This document shows, piece after piece, positions 1 to 10,971 of a stretch of DNA of 64,000 bases. Where the stretch lies: positions 56,055 through 120,054 of the forward strand of contig SZWC01000827.1 in assembly GCA_023375785.1 (NCBI GenBank), given 5' to 3'. How positions within the stretch are numbered: position 1 is the first letter of the stretch; the number at the start of each line of letters is the position of its first letter. The notes beneath the pieces are model-generated. The model was not told the DNA's origin. It saw nothing but the letters and a program-made list of their open reading frames with translations, and made no database searches. The position numbers and the translations under genes are program-made. This DNA is from Penium margaritaceum. Lineage: Eukaryota; Streptophyta; Zygnematophyceae; Desmidiales; Peniaceae.

Positions 1-1
<1 letters not shown>

Positions 2-32
<31 letters not shown>
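2..32. repeat. poly-C homopolymer tract
   Basis: Thirty-one consecutive C residues at the very edge of the window. Long C/G homopolymers are rare in real plant DNA and are often a gap-edge or polymerase artefact. A second such tract, of G, lies at 59,714-59,741. Whether it is genuine cannot be judged from the sequence. Confidence 0.95.
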
Positions 33-204
33 AGCCCGTCCTCCCTCCTTCCCTGAGAGTACACAGTGAGTGATCTCCGCACGGTTAGAGCTTTTTCGGG
101 CTCTAGTGAGATGAAAAGAGAGCAGAGTGAGCGCAGGCATGACCAAACACATCAAAGGCCAGTTGGCAACACCATGGCCTGCCCTCTTCTCCACCTGTGG
201 CTCT

Positions 205-255
205 GCTGTCGCACCATTTGTGCTGTCGCACCATTTTTGCTGTCGCACCATTTGT
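205..255. repeat. 17-bp tandem repeat, three copies
   Basis: Three head-to-tail copies of GCTGTCGCACCATTTGT start at 205, 222 and 239. The middle copy differs by one base. A partial fourth copy (GCTGT) follows. The rest of 33-489 shows no convincing gene: the short reading frames there overlap on both strands and have no recognisable domain. Confidence 0.9.
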
Positions 256-489
256 GCTGTTTCTCGTTCTCATCCCCTGTCTTTATCGCGTGCTCTGGTC
301 AGGTGATCATCTGCACGGCTCTGTTGGCGCGCCGATTCACGTTTGAACTTCCGCCAGGAGCTGACCCGGTGAGTGGTGGTGTTGGTTTTCCATGGCGGCG
401 TGGTTTGTGTGGCGTGGCGTTGTCCGAGTGCTGTTCTTGTGAAGGGGCCATGGCAGAGGCATAGCAAGGGCAGGACAGGGCAATGCCCT

Positions 490-530
490 TGCTTCTTGTG
501 CCTCGACGAAGTGTCGAGGCACAAGAAGCA
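490..530. repeat. perfect 18-bp inverted repeat (hairpin)
   Basis: The arms at 490-507 and 513-530 are exact reverse complements (TGCTTCTTGTGCCTCGAC and its complement) separated by the five bases GAAGT. The sequence could form a very stable stem-loop in DNA or RNA. No gene is recognised beside it, so its role is unknown. It could be a foldback remnant or a by-product of replication template switching. Confidence 0.9.
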
Positions 531-769
531 CTGTGAAGAATGCGATGAACGTTTCAAACGGGAAGAAAGTAGAAGCGGGGAGGGGGGAATGCAAGGGAGC
601 CACCAGAAATATGCAGGTACTAGTCGTTGCAGGGAAGTTGGTTGGAGTGCGTCCTCCGTGCCACCGCAATGCCGATGCTTTGCCATCGCCGCTTGCTCAT
701 GCTGTATGGCAGCTTCAGAAAAACATGGAATCCTTCTGTCCAACCCACACGCTGTTTCCTTTCAGTAGC

Positions 770-835
770 AAAGGGGAAGGGAGAGGGAGAGGGGGATGGG
801 AAAAGGGGTGAGGGGGTGAGGGAGAGAGGGGGAGG
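770..835 (+). repeat. purine-rich G-run tract
   Basis: Almost entirely G and A, with many runs of three to five G separated by short A- or T-containing spacers. The spacing would permit G-quadruplex or triplex DNA on the forward strand. There is no coding evidence. Confidence 0.75.
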
Positions 836-1023
836 GACTACGTACGTCCTCCACTTTGATGAGAGAGAATCCCTGGCCTTTCCCTTTGCTCCACATTCCT
901 TTGCCATACGTTTGAAACGACCGCAGGTGGGCATGACGACAGGAGCCACCATCCACACAACCAATGGGCTGCTCATGCTGGTGAAGCCCCGCAGCCACGA
1001 CGACCCCTCGCACAGCACGGGCA

Positions 1024-1100
1024 ATGGAGCAGCAGTGCACGCTGCTGTGGCTGCTGCACCTGCTGCTGCGGCTGCTGTGCCTGCTGTTGTGGCTGCTGCA
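1024..1100. repeat. CTG-rich triplet repeat
   Basis: An imperfect run of CTG/CTT/CTGTGG triplets that reads as poly-Leu, poly-Ala or poly-Cys depending on frame. It creates long low-complexity reading frames on both strands, which are not taken as genes. Confidence 0.8.
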
Positions 1101-2107
1101 TCTGCCTCAGTGGTCACTGCTGATGCCGAGGAGGCGGTCGTGCAAGCCCCCGTGGCGCCTGCTTGATGTTGAGTTTGAGCACAACGGCCGCACACGCATC
1201 GCCATGTTCTGCTGCGAACCATCACAGCAGCAGAAGAGAGAGAGAGAACTATCGGAATGTGCCGGGTCGAAGCCGGCAACCCAAACCCACTGTGCTTAAT
1301 TCTTTTACACTTTTTGAGGGCGTGCACAATGTGGACTTGCTCAATGCAAACTTGCACATGTAGATTGGCGCAATGCCGGCTTGCCCTTTGCTCATAAGCT
1401 GCTACGACGGCCTGTGGATGAGGACAAGACGTGATGATGAGGGAAGAGAACGTGTCATGTGAGAAATGGTCCTCTCTGTAGCACAGTCACATTGTGGTGA
1501 CGTCTTTCATGTAGTCGTCAAGGTTTCCTTTGGATGCTTCATTGCAATGTGCGGCGCAGGATGAAGCTGAAAACATATCCAGAACTAACCTTCATCACTG
1601 CAGGAATGATGAGGGTTCTGCTGATGTCTGAGGACCAGATCCAGGTCCAGGTTACGTGGACAAAGTTGGGAAAATGCAGCAGGCCATAGTGGAGATGTGA
1701 CATACCCTACTGCCACAGGATTCCGTTGACAAAAAAAATAATAATAATAAAAAAAAAATCTACGGTCGTGCAAAAAGATTGTTGCCACATCTATGAATCA
1801 GTTTTTGCTTTAATTCAACGAGTTTGGGTTCAAGCGTAACCTTGATTTTGTTGTCAGCAGTGGTCCTAGGGAGTAATCTTCTTGTGTGCGTTCTCACTTT
1901 GCTTGTTTGAAGTGGCGGACGTTTGAAATCTTGTAGTTCAAACGTGCGCGCTCACAAAGCAGGGGTGTCGAAGTGCACAAAAGTAATCAATGGTGTGATC
2001 GATAGCGGTTCGTTGTCGGTCAAGCCGCTGGCGAGTCGACGTACCCCCCCTCGTTATAAGTTGTATTCCATGCAACAGTCAAGCAGTTCACTGGACCTCA
2101 AGCCACC

Positions 2108-4104
2108 ATGTCGCTCCTCACTAACTTCTTTTCACGCGTCCCCTGCAATGAGCATCAGGAGAACGTCGCACGTGCGCTCGTGGGTCCGAAGCCTGTTGCC
2201 AAAGCACGGCGTGGTCCGGGCCGTCTGCGGAAGACCGAGGTGCTTCCACCGTCCGTGACACCATTTGTTGCCATAGTACCCGTCACCACCGAGAAGTCAA
2301 CAGAGCACGTGTCCGCTGACATGTCCATCCACGAGAGGCTCCCTCGCAAGAGAGCCCGTGTAGTTCTGTCCGACGACGAAGAGGAAGATCCCGTCCGCGA
2401 CGTTGAGCCTGTCTGTGCTGCCAAAGATGAGCCGAGGACGTGCACTCCTGGACGACATCTACGTCGCCGTGGTTGCGGTGGTTTTCGCGGATGACCGCCA
2501 TGCAATAGTCGAGGCGGAAAAGAAGATCGTGGCTGCACTTCTCGAGGAACTCGAGAAAGAGAAAGAAGAAGGAGATGAAGCAGAAGCAGAAGCAGTCTCA
2601 GCAGCATCTCCACCCCTCACCCTCGTCGGATCCCTCGCGTTGTTGTCGAAGCCATCGACATCCAGCACCGCCAAACGTGGGTCCCACATGGACTGGTTTG
2701 GACTCGGGCATGTCCCCATATCCACGCAATGGTTCTCAAAGTGACGCAGCAGTGCAAAGTCACGATGGCTCCATCCATGGTGCCATCACCTACTTGCGTC
2801 GTGTGTACCGCACCCCCAACAGCGACTCGCTCTATGACAGGCTGGCGTACAGCACTTTCAAAGGCTGGTACGAGCCGTGCATGACGAAGCTCAAGTCGCG
2901 CTACAGTGGTCCGCTTGTGGTAGGTGGTGACAAGCCGAAAGAGGTTGCCGCGCTGACAACCCCGCGGGTGCAGGGAAGTCGTGGAAGGAAGTCCTACTTC
3001 CACGACCATCCGGCGCTCAAGGGGGAAGTCCTACATGCACGGGAGGGCATGCGGGAGAAGGGGGTGCCGCTCTGCTCTGCGACCATGATGGACAAGGTGC
3101 ATGCAGAACGCGAGGTCGAGGAGCTTGGCAGGAAGCCAAAGTCCGAGATTTTCTCGCGCGTCTGGTGCAGGAAGTTTGTGAGCGATGAACTGCAGTGGTC
3201 ATGGCACTGCGGGACCATAGCTTTGTAGAAGCTGCCTATGGAGTGGGGGAGCTTCGAGCGCTCTCCATGCATCGGGGCACCGCCTTCTACATCGGGCTCT
3301 ACATAATTCCTTCCTACCTCGTCGTCAACGCAGACCACACGGGAGTGCATCTTGTGCCCGCGTCGCGGTACACGTATGTACCCAAGGGCGGCAAGGAGGT
3401 CAAGGTCTGCGGCAAAGAAGAAAAGTGACAAGTGACTGTCCTTGTCACTAGTGCCATGGACGGCGAGGTCTTGCTGCTCCAGGTGATCTGGACCGGCAAG
3501 ACCAACGCATGTCACCCTGTCGGACCGCATGCTAAGGCCACAAAGGGTGCGCACTGGCACTTTACGCACACGACAAACCAATGTGCGACGGTTGAGACCA
3601 CCAAGCAGTGGTTCTCCATGGTGCTCAACCACCGTCCGGATGTGCGCAGAGCATGGGCTGGACCACACGTCCAACAAGATGCTTCTCGTTCTCGACGCAT
3701 GGCGCCCTCAAGCATACGAGGACTTCCGCGAGTGGGTCCGCGTCCGCTTCCCTTGGGTGCAGATCCTCTACATCCCGGCCGGCTGCACATCGAAGCTGCA
3801 GCCGGCCGACATTGGCCTTTAGAAGCCATTCAAGGGAGAAGGGAGCAAGGGGTACTCGGCATGGGTAGGTGACAAGCTCAGGGATGCTGAGACTGTGAAT
3901 TTAGGCATGCGGTCGATCAAGGATGCAGCTGTCGGGTGGATGCTCCAAGGATGGGCCCACCTGCGCAAGAGCCCGACCATCGTCCAGAACGCATGGCGCC
4001 AGGGCGGGTGGGACAAGTGCTATGACGTCAACTTCAAGTGCGTGGCAGGCGCTGACCTCGTCAGCTTCATGTCCGAGGCTGACATGAGGATGAGGATGTT
4101 GTAG
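2108..4104 (+). pseudogene. decayed DDE_1 (pogo/Tigger-type) transposase
   Basis: Remains of a cut-and-paste DNA transposase, readable in pieces over three forward frames. The first piece (2,108-2,494) is basic, with an AT-hook-like KARRGPGRLRK stretch followed by an acidic DDEEED patch. A Glu/Lys-rich piece follows to about 2,744. The third (to 3,228) has HTH-like segments ending in a FSRVWCRKF motif. The catalytic part starts near 3,300 with VNADHTG (first Asp), then VPKGGKEV and TGKTN, then LVLDAWRPQ (second Asp, near 3,690) and KLQPADIGL (third Asp, near 3,815). The second and third Asp are about 37 residues apart, as in the Tc1/mariner-pogo DDE_1 group. A C-terminal piece runs to 4,104. 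There are at least four frame changes and a stop just after QPADIGL, so it is inactive. I did not find terminal inverted repeats. It is a diverged relative of the element at 54,031. Confidence 0.8.
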
Positions 4105-4680
4105 CTTACGATTGTACTTGTCTATTCTCCAGAGCACAAACATTCCTTTCTCGCATGTCTATAATTCTCTTTTGTCTCCAAATCCCTCGTCCCTCGCATC
4201 CGGGAACACGTGCTGACCCGTTCGTAACGAATTCACGGAACACCCAGATTTGAGCCAACGGATAGGTTGAAAACACCGGACGGCATACGAAGACAATGCA
4301 TTCTCACAAAAGTACAAACATGACCACATAGAAAATTATCAAACTGAATTTGATATAAAAAATGATTCCATACATAGAGCCAAAAAAGAGAACTCGTTGT
4401 CCATCAAAATAATAAAAAAACGAAATCATGTGGCAGTAGGGTACCTTGTCCAAGAGCTGCATCAGTATTGGAAATGGGTGCTGCATCTCCTTGGATGGTT
4501 TTTCAACCAGCAAGGACATTTCTGAGACAATGGTGAAATGCCCTTTGATGACATTGTATGTGAGAGTGTCGGTTGCAAGAGTCACAATTTGACAGACGTA
4601 TAGAAAAATAGAGAGATGGCAAAGATCTGGTTGAAAGAGTAGGTCATCATTTTACCAGCTCCTCCAACCGGGGAGGGTCA
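4105..4680. other. no recognised gene
   Basis: AT-richer spacer between the DNA transposon remnant and the first copia fossil. A reverse-strand reading frame of 93 codons (4,304-4,585) is not low complexity over its first 60 residues and ends in a hydrophobic, Phe/Tyr/Ile-rich tail. I do not recognise it. It may be an exon-like fragment or chance. Confidence 0.5.
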
Positions 4681-5860
4681 GCAGAAGCCATGTCGAGCAG
4701 GCGTCATAGGTGTGGACGCATGAAGAAGGTCTGCAAACCGCTCCCCCAGAGTGCAAACATGCATGGCCTGATACAGGACAAGCATGCAACGGAGACGGTC
4801 ATGCTCAATCTCCATGCTCAACAAGACTCGGGCATGGTGGAGATTCTTTATGCTGTATGCAGACTGGAAGATGTCCTTAAAAGCTTGGACATCCTAGGAA
4901 CCCTGCGAGGCGATAAAACAATTGTCCACATAGACCAATATGGAAACGAAGGGTGCCACAGGGTCACTCACAAAGAGTTTAGGGTCAAATGGACTATGAT
5001 GGTAGCCACTACGCTCAAGGGTGGTGGATATCTGAAGGTCTCAACAATGCAGAGACTGCTTTATCACGTAGAAGACCTTGCGAAGGCCTTCTACACAACC
5101 AGTAGCATCGTCAAAGCACGGTGGATGAGCTTGGTAAATCTCCTTGTCGAGTCGACCATGTGAGAATGCGTTGTTCACGTCAAATTGATGCAGATCCCAG
5201 TCGTGCTCGGCCATTTGGTTGAGCAATGCCTTGGCAGTGGTGTACTTCCCCACAGGGGCAAACGTGACATCAAAGTCTACACTAGGCACTTAAGAGAATC
5301 CATCGGCCGTCGAGCGAGCCTTGTAGTGCTCACTGACGCCTACCAGTTTACGCTTGCGCATTTGCACCCAATGTTGAGCTCTGGCCTTGCGACCCTGACC
5401 TTCTCGTTATTCCATGCTCTGTGATGACATCGAGCTCTTTGCGCATGGCTTGCTCCCGGAGGGTTACATCTGGAACGGAGCGTGTCTCGGGGAGTGTGTC
5501 CGGGTCAGGCGGGAGGTCCGTGGTGGCACGAGAGGTCCATGTAGTGGCGACAGAGGCAGGGAATGTAATAGGACCACACTCAGTGATCGCAACAACATGG
5601 AAGAACTCATCCACGATGAGGACGTAGTTGACTGCAGAGTTCGGCTGGACAACAGCGGGAGACAGCCCAAGTGTGTCAAGACCAGTGTCAAGAGCAGCCG
5701 GCACACGATCTGGAAGAGGACTGGCAGGACACGAAGCGCCAAGACGATTGACAAAGGGACCAGTGTGGGAGTGTGGCTGCAAGAGCCGGTGACGGCCACA
5801 AGAGCACAAAGAAGGGAGGCGGATGAGATTGGGTCAAGGATGTGGTGGGGTCCATAGCCA
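4680..5860 (-). mobile_element. Ty1/copia retrotransposon fossil (reverse transcriptase region)
   Basis: The reverse strand carries the polymerase part of a copia-type LTR retrotransposon. Reading from about 5,860 downwards there is a Pro/Ser/Thr-rich linker, the conserved stretch before the reverse transcriptase (VTLREQAMRKELDVITEHG, near 5,440-5,500), and then the core with FAPVGKYTTAKALL and FDVNNAFSHGRLDKEIY (about 5,130-5,260). A later piece with an ILVYVDN-type active-site block lies near 4,880-4,930. The family makes a gag-pol polyprotein that copies itself through RNA. No LTR was found at either end. It is clearly broken, with several interruptions, and looks old. It is a different copy from the reverse-strand element at 9,855-11,757, because both contain the same reverse transcriptase block. 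Confidence 0.8.
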
Positions 5861-7433
5861 AGGGAATCTGTACATAGTCAGCTGGTGGCACTGAAGTGCC
5901 TGTGCTGAACATGCAATGACCCATGCAGAAATAGACCTGGGTTCAGTTGGGACGGTTCCTTTTCTCCTTTCTGTCTTGATGACTGAGGAGTTCATCACTG
6001 GACAAACTCGTCAATCGATGGAGTCTTCAATCAATGAGCCAATTGATTGTCAATTCTGTTTGTGGACGAGGTTGCCGACCGTTGACTCCAGCACGTGGGT
6101 AGCAGTCGGCTTCTAGGAAGCTGTCCAACTATAGAATACCTTATTGATGTGCCTGCTGTTGATGGTCATGCTTACGGCTTTAAGAGCTGTCTGAGGTAGC
6201 TATTGATACTAATACAGTAGAACGTTGCAGCTGTAGCTGTTGCGGTAGAATCAGAGACTGATGTTGCTGCTGTTGGCTGCCGATGTGCGGTGGTGCTGCT
6301 GCTGGTGCTGAAGTGTGAGGGCAACGCCTGCCCTCACACCGTCGTAGTTAATTATGCTGCTGCTGTAGACTTCAGCCACAGTATAGAAGCAGGTGGCGAG
6401 AAACCTTGCCTAGTCTGAAAAGGAGGTGAACAGCAAGAGTGATGTCCAAGCTATAAGAGGCACAACAAGCATCGGGGAAGCTCTCGCCGCGGGTTGCATG
6501 GCAGAAGTGTCAACAACGGGTGGGAAAAAAAAGTCAAAAGCGCACAACCTGCATTTGTGCGTGCTGCCACGGCTCAAAGTGCTGTGGCTATGGCTGAGAT
6601 TGCCACAATGCTACAACTACTGATGTTGGTGTGACGAATATAATTGTAACCGTAACTTCGCAACTACCGTCGTGCGCGCTTCTCACTGTTGAGATGGCAC
6701 TTTGACATGAGAACTTTGCCTGGTAATTTTGGCAGCGTACAGCCTTCGGCGGCCCTAAGCTCAAGGTCTCCCGTTGCAAGGATCTGTTCGCCCTATCCAG
6801 CCCAACCGAGCCCAGCCAAGAAGCTCTTATTACATGCCTATGGTTGAATACAAAGGTGCAATCTCCCAACTACTCTTTGATGTTGTATGGGAATGTACAC
6901 ACACTGATGGTGACCCCCGGCCTCTGTTTGTGCACATGCAGGCCCGTGAGTGTGTCGCTGACGTGCCGTGCCGTGGAAGACGGTTCTTGAGAATCCAGTC
7001 CCTCGCCAAATGAAGGGAGCTGGTGCATTGGAGGAATCATGAGTAGTAGGACTTTCCAAATACTGCCTGTTGTGTAGCTTTGGGTGTGAGACCACAATTG
7101 TGCCATGCCAGGATTTAACTGGTAGGTAGTAGATTGGCTGTAGCACCCGGGTTGAACCGAGGGCCACCGGGTTGTGCCCATACACAAGCAAGGCATAGGA
7201 AAAATACGAAGCTCATGATCAAGCCATCCTTGAGGAGCGACAAAAAAGCTTTTCGAGAGCTTTCCCGTCGCTCGACATTGACTCTGGTTGCTCGCCCAAC
7301 TCCTGACTCTTGGCCTTTGCTCGTTGTGATCCATGCTTCTGCCCTTGGACTAAAAACCGTGCATGCCCCTCCCCTCTTCCCTCAACAGTCGCAGGAAGAA
7401 GCGTGTGTGAAAAAGGCAAGTTGCACTCTCCAC
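5861..7433. other. no recognised gene; probably includes a 5' LTR
   Basis: No domain is recognisable on either strand. A short CTG-rich patch lies near 6,260-6,310. The right end reads CTCTCCA at 7,426-7,432, one base before a primer-binding site, so the rightmost several hundred bases are probably the 5' LTR of the forward copia element that follows. Its left edge could not be fixed: TGTTGG at about 6,624 and TGTGAG at about 7,085 are both possible TG starts. Confidence 0.45.
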
Positions 7434-7445
7434 TGGTATCAGAGC
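7434..7445 (+). promoter_or_regulatory. LTR-retrotransposon primer-binding site (initiator tRNA-Met)
   Basis: TGGTATCAGAGC is the standard plant primer-binding site, complementary to the 3' end of initiator tRNA-Met, where minus-strand DNA synthesis starts. It sits one base after a CA dinucleotide that would end the LTR. It marks the start of the internal region of the forward copia fossil. Confidence 0.8.
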
Positions 7446-8802
7446 AAGGGAAGATTTCCCTCACCTTTCTTGCAAAGGGCAGAAAGGATGGCGTGGGGTT
7501 GGCGGCGGCGACCATTACTTCTGCAACAAAGGCTGCTTCATTGGCGGGTGGTGCTGCTATCGTAGCAGGCAGCACAACACGTTGCGAGCCACGGCTGGAG
7601 CCGGCTTGGCTGGAGCAGCAGCAGGTCGCGCAGACCACAAGCCAGCCGCAACTGCAGCGAGCCAGCTACAAGACCAGCAGGCGCAACATTGCAGCCGCCA
7701 GCCACCACACTGAAGGCCTCAGCAGTGGCACTCTGATCTCAGCTTGGATTGCAGCTTCCTAGCCGCCACTTCAGCTGCAGGAGTTGAGCGGCACCCTAAG
7801 TTGAAGCTGCAACAGCGTGGCTGCGAGGTCACCAACATTCGCAGCGACTGGGTTGCAACTTCGACAACCATAGCAGCCGCTGGGCTGCGCCCTATGGAAA
7901 AGCCGCAGATTTTGGGCTGCAACCAGATGAGGAGCCACGGCACTAACGTGTGACGGCAACACGGATTGCATTCGTTGGGCTGCACCCTAAGAATCGGCAC
8001 CTGCGTGGCGTCGTTGATGCCAGCACTTTGCCTTCACGCCTTCGGTCATGACACCGACCAGAGTTTGGTCGTTCTTCCTCTCCTCTCTCTCCTTGGGGTC
8101 TCTTGGGGTTGGGATCTACCTCTCCTCCCCCCGTTTACAGTGGTGCACAGCCCAGACATCTGGAGTATCAAGGGCCTCGTCACGTAGTTCTCCGGTACAG
8201 CTGGAGGCAAATTGTTGCCGAAATGTTTCCGGTAGTACTGCCACTCAAAATTGGCCTTGGCGTCCACCCTCCCTTGAGCACTCCAAATTTGGGTACTCAG
8301 CCAAAAAATGGGGGTGAATCCCCACACGCAACGGATGGGTCTCAGCCTCCTGTGTGCCCAACCACTCGGCGGCTAGATGCCTAGGAAGCAAAACTGCAGT
8401 GAATGGAGGTCCTGCTCAATACGATCCTGGCCAATCTGTGGACGTTACTAGCCCAAGCGCCTGTCCAACCAGTTGGACAAGAGTCTGGCAGTTTGTCCGT
8501 GGCATCTTCTAGCAACCCATCTCATCAGTAGCCACAGCAGCAGCTGCCGCAGTAGCCGCAGCAGCAGCAGTCGCATTAGCAGCAGCCTCAACAGAAGCGG
8601 CCGCAGCAGCAGCAGCCGCAGCAGTAGCAGTCGCAGCAGGACCAGCCGCAAAAGCAGCAGCAGCCATAGTAGCAGCAGTCATAGCAGCAGCAGGCGTAGC
8701 AGCAGCAACAACCACATCAGTTGTTTTTGACCCCCGTAAAATGTTAGCAATAGCAACACCAATACGCGCAAACCCTCATGCGATTGGTCCCGGCACACTC
8801 TT
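7446..8802 (+). other. leader region of the forward copia fossil
   Basis: Lies between the primer-binding site and the recognisable gag. It is rich in GCA/GCC/CAG triplets from about 7,500 onward. Reading frames of up to 150 codons occur but none shows a known domain. It probably holds an untranslated leader and a low-complexity (Gln- or Ala-rich) gag N-terminus. It may also include unrelated inserted DNA, since it is long for a leader. Confidence 0.4.
8520..8715. repeat. CAG/GCA triplet repeat
   Basis: About 195 bp of imperfect CAG-type triplets (CAG, CCG, TAG, CGC). They read as poly-Gln, poly-Ser or poly-Ala in the three forward frames and as poly-Leu or Ala on the reverse. It lies just upstream of recognisable copia gag. 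Confidence 0.85.
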
Positions 8803-9840
8803 TTGTGTCACCAGTGTCCTTGCTGCAGCGCTACACACCAAGCTAGCTCTGGGGGTACAGCGCTTTCAGGCTTGATTATCCCAGCTGGACACCTGGTGAA
8901 TGAATTTGAGTCTCCATCTTCCAGATGCTCAGACACCATTGGATTTGAGGCTTGGGAGTTCCAGTTTCACACATGGGCTGCTGGAGAAGGATTACTGTCA
9001 TATTCTTTAACTGACTATGATGCCACGGATGTAGCACAGTCTGCTGTAGCAACCCGAGCAGTCCATGCCCTTGTCCTGGCCTTTCCAGAGGACTCGATTT
9101 TGGATGCCAAACCGTATGTGACTGATCTGACTGGGCAGGGTGCAGATCCCTTTGGGGCGTTGTAGCTCGTTCTGACCACTCATCAGAGGGTCGGTCAGGC
9201 TGACCTGAATGAGCATGTTCGACAGTTCACCTCCCTACGCCAGGGAGACACTGAGGTGGCGGACACCCACTGGCGTTGTGCACTGCGTGCATACACTCGC
9301 CTAGGCACGCAGATGCCTCTGTAGTACTCGGTACTGGCTACGATCATGCAGGGGGCGTATGAGAAGTATTCGGATCTGTTTCAGTGTTTTGAGCACACAA
9401 GCTGATGAGCAAGGTTGAGACAGGCACTCTACTTCCTTGGACACGTGAATATACACGGGTGGCAGGACGCTATCTTCCTCCCATTGGTCGCATTGTAGCT
9501 GCCACAGCTATTCCAACGGCCGTATCCTCCGTCCATTCGTCGTCGCCATCAATGTCCTCCTCCACATCTCCTCCATCGAGTGGTGATGCGGCGGTGGTGC
9601 TCGGTAAGGGGAGGAAAGGGAAGGGGAAGAAAAGGGAGGAAGGGGATGCCGGGTCCCTTAGGAGCTCCAGGTGTTGGCCTGCACTACTACACCTGTGGTG
9701 GAGACAACAAGTGGCAGCAGTGTCCGCGGAGCATGAAATTGCCAAGATTCGAGGAGCCATGTATGACGTGTAGCATGCTTTTGCGAGTCGCAACGGTGGC
9801 TCCTCGAGCCCATCGACGAGCGGTGCAGGCCGAGCACACG
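8803..9840 (+). mobile_element. Ty1/copia retrotransposon fossil (gag region)
   Basis: The forward strand reads as a copia-type gag. It includes a FEAWEFQFHTWAAGEGLLSY stretch (about 8,945-9,005, typical of the plant copia gag/UBN2 family), then a helical stretch with LNEHVRQFTSLRQGDTEVADTHW (about 9,200-9,270), a Ser/Pro-rich linker, a Lys/Gly-rich basic patch, and a Cys-rich patch near 9,690-9,730 that may be a zinc-knuckle remnant. The protein would form the virus-like particle in the cytoplasm. It belongs to the same forward unit as the PBS at 7,434. It is broken by a few interruptions and ends where reverse-strand copia sequence begins near 9,855, so no forward pol was found. Confidence 0.7.
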
Positions 9841-9854
9841 TGACCACTGCGTCA

Positions 9855-10957
9855 TCACCCGGGACAGAGCCACTTGATGCTCATATTACGGAGCTGGAAC
9901 GGGTACTCACGACAGTCCACAAAACAAGCGACGCAACCAAACACTATGACAAGCGCCTGATCCATGGGCAACATACTCAGCCTCTGTTGCACTGCGGGCA
10001 ACACAGTCCTGCTTCCCACTCTTCCACGACACCGCTGTGTTTCCAAACAGGAATACATACCCTGTGCGGCTCTCCTATCAGCGCACAGGACATATACGGC
10101 CGCCTCCAGATGACGGGTGCGTGGAATCTGCGAGAACTGTGATATAAAGTTCAATACAAAGGCGATGTTGAGCCGTATAGTTGTAACCAAGTACATGAGG
10201 GACCCGATAAGGTGCAAGTGCAAGGTTGCATCCAATGGATCACCCATATCAACAGGGTCAACAGGCTTCATTAGGCTTTGCCCAGCGGGGGCCATGGGCA
10301 CAGATGCAGAAGATCAGTATCAGCCAAGAGGTCAGAGAAGCACTCCTCCAGAGTCTCATTGTATTTACCCTGGTGGATGTGAAGCATCCCGCACTCGCGA
10401 TTTTGGACAACTTCCATTCCCAGGAAGACCTCAACCTCACCAAGATCGTTCATCTTGTATGTAGCTTGTAGTAGGTCCTTGACCTGCTGGACTGCTGTCA
10501 TATCTGGTGACACGATCAGAAGGTTGTCAACACATACCAAGATCGCCAAAAATGTGGCACACGATTCGGTAAGAAAGAGTGACGGGTCAGCGTTGCTCCT
10601 TCTGTACCCTTCCCGGTCAAGTGTCGATCTGATCGGTATTGGCCTCAGAAAATGTTTGGCAGCGTTTTGGTAGCAATCAAAAATTTTCGTGCAGCAATTC
10701 GACAGTCTGGGATGAAAATCTGACGTCTTTGAAGTGCGTAGGAGTCACCCGTCGTCTCGCGCGTGCGCACGGTAGGTCGTGTGGAGGCTCTGGAAATGTA
10801 GAGAAAAATTCCAAAGTTTGGCTCATGCATTGGTTTTCGAAGTGTGGTCCAGCAATCTCTCTCTGGATGAGCCTCGGCGTTGTCCGGCGTCATCCGCGCC
10901 TTCTCTCCTAGAAGTTTGGCGAGCTCCGAAAGCGCTTCTGTCCAGCGTGTGGCTCTG
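9855..10957 (-). mobile_element. Ty1/copia retrotransposon fossil (RT and RNase H region)
   Basis: Reading on the reverse strand from the primer-binding site there is a short leader-like piece. The C-terminal part of a copia reverse transcriptase follows (NADPSLFLTES, then LVCVDNLLIVS, KMNDLGEVEVFLGMEV and LHIHQGKY, about 10,340-10,610), and then the connection and RNase H part with LIGSLMYLVTTIRLNIAFVLNFISQFSQ (about 10,130-10,215). Gag, protease and integrase are not recognisable in this copy. It is a broken fossil with several interruptions. Its 5' LTR is retained to the right and no 3' LTR was found. The left side meets the forward-strand gag fossil tail to tail. Confidence 0.8.
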
Positions 10958-10969
10958 GCTCTGATACCA
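10958..10969 (-). promoter_or_regulatory. primer-binding site of the reverse copia element
   Basis: On the reverse strand this reads TGGTATCAGAGC, complementary to initiator tRNA-Met. It sits two bases from the CA end of the adjoining LTR, exactly where a 5' LTR should stop. Confidence 0.9.
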
Positions 10970-10971
10970 GA

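Larger units (their letters stand above)
531..1900. other. intergenic DNA without a recognisable gene
   Basis: The stretch holds a purine-rich, G-run tract (about 770-835), a CTG-rich triplet tract (about 1,024-1,100) and a run of A and AAT repeats (about 1,731-1,760). Reading frames up to 245 codons exist on the reverse strand but are largely low complexity (Ala/Thr- and Pro/Ser-rich). One short reverse-strand stretch near 850-1,010 reads as a glycine-cysteine-valine-aspartate motif faintly like the first catalytic block of PIF/Harbinger transposases. That is too weak to call. Confidence 0.6.

Noticed and set aside
480-1040. PIF/Harbinger transposase remnant on the reverse strand
   Set aside because: Only a short GCVDGG-like stretch and a YGKGMW segment resemble the family. 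The rest is low complexity, so support is too weak.
4304-4585. 93-codon reverse-strand frame as a host gene exon
   Set aside because: It is not low complexity at first sight, but I recognise no family and no splice sites, so it is only noted as unexplained.
8448-8730. Poly-Ser, poly-Ala and poly-Leu proteins
   Set aside because: All are frame readings of one CAG-type triplet repeat with no conserved domain.
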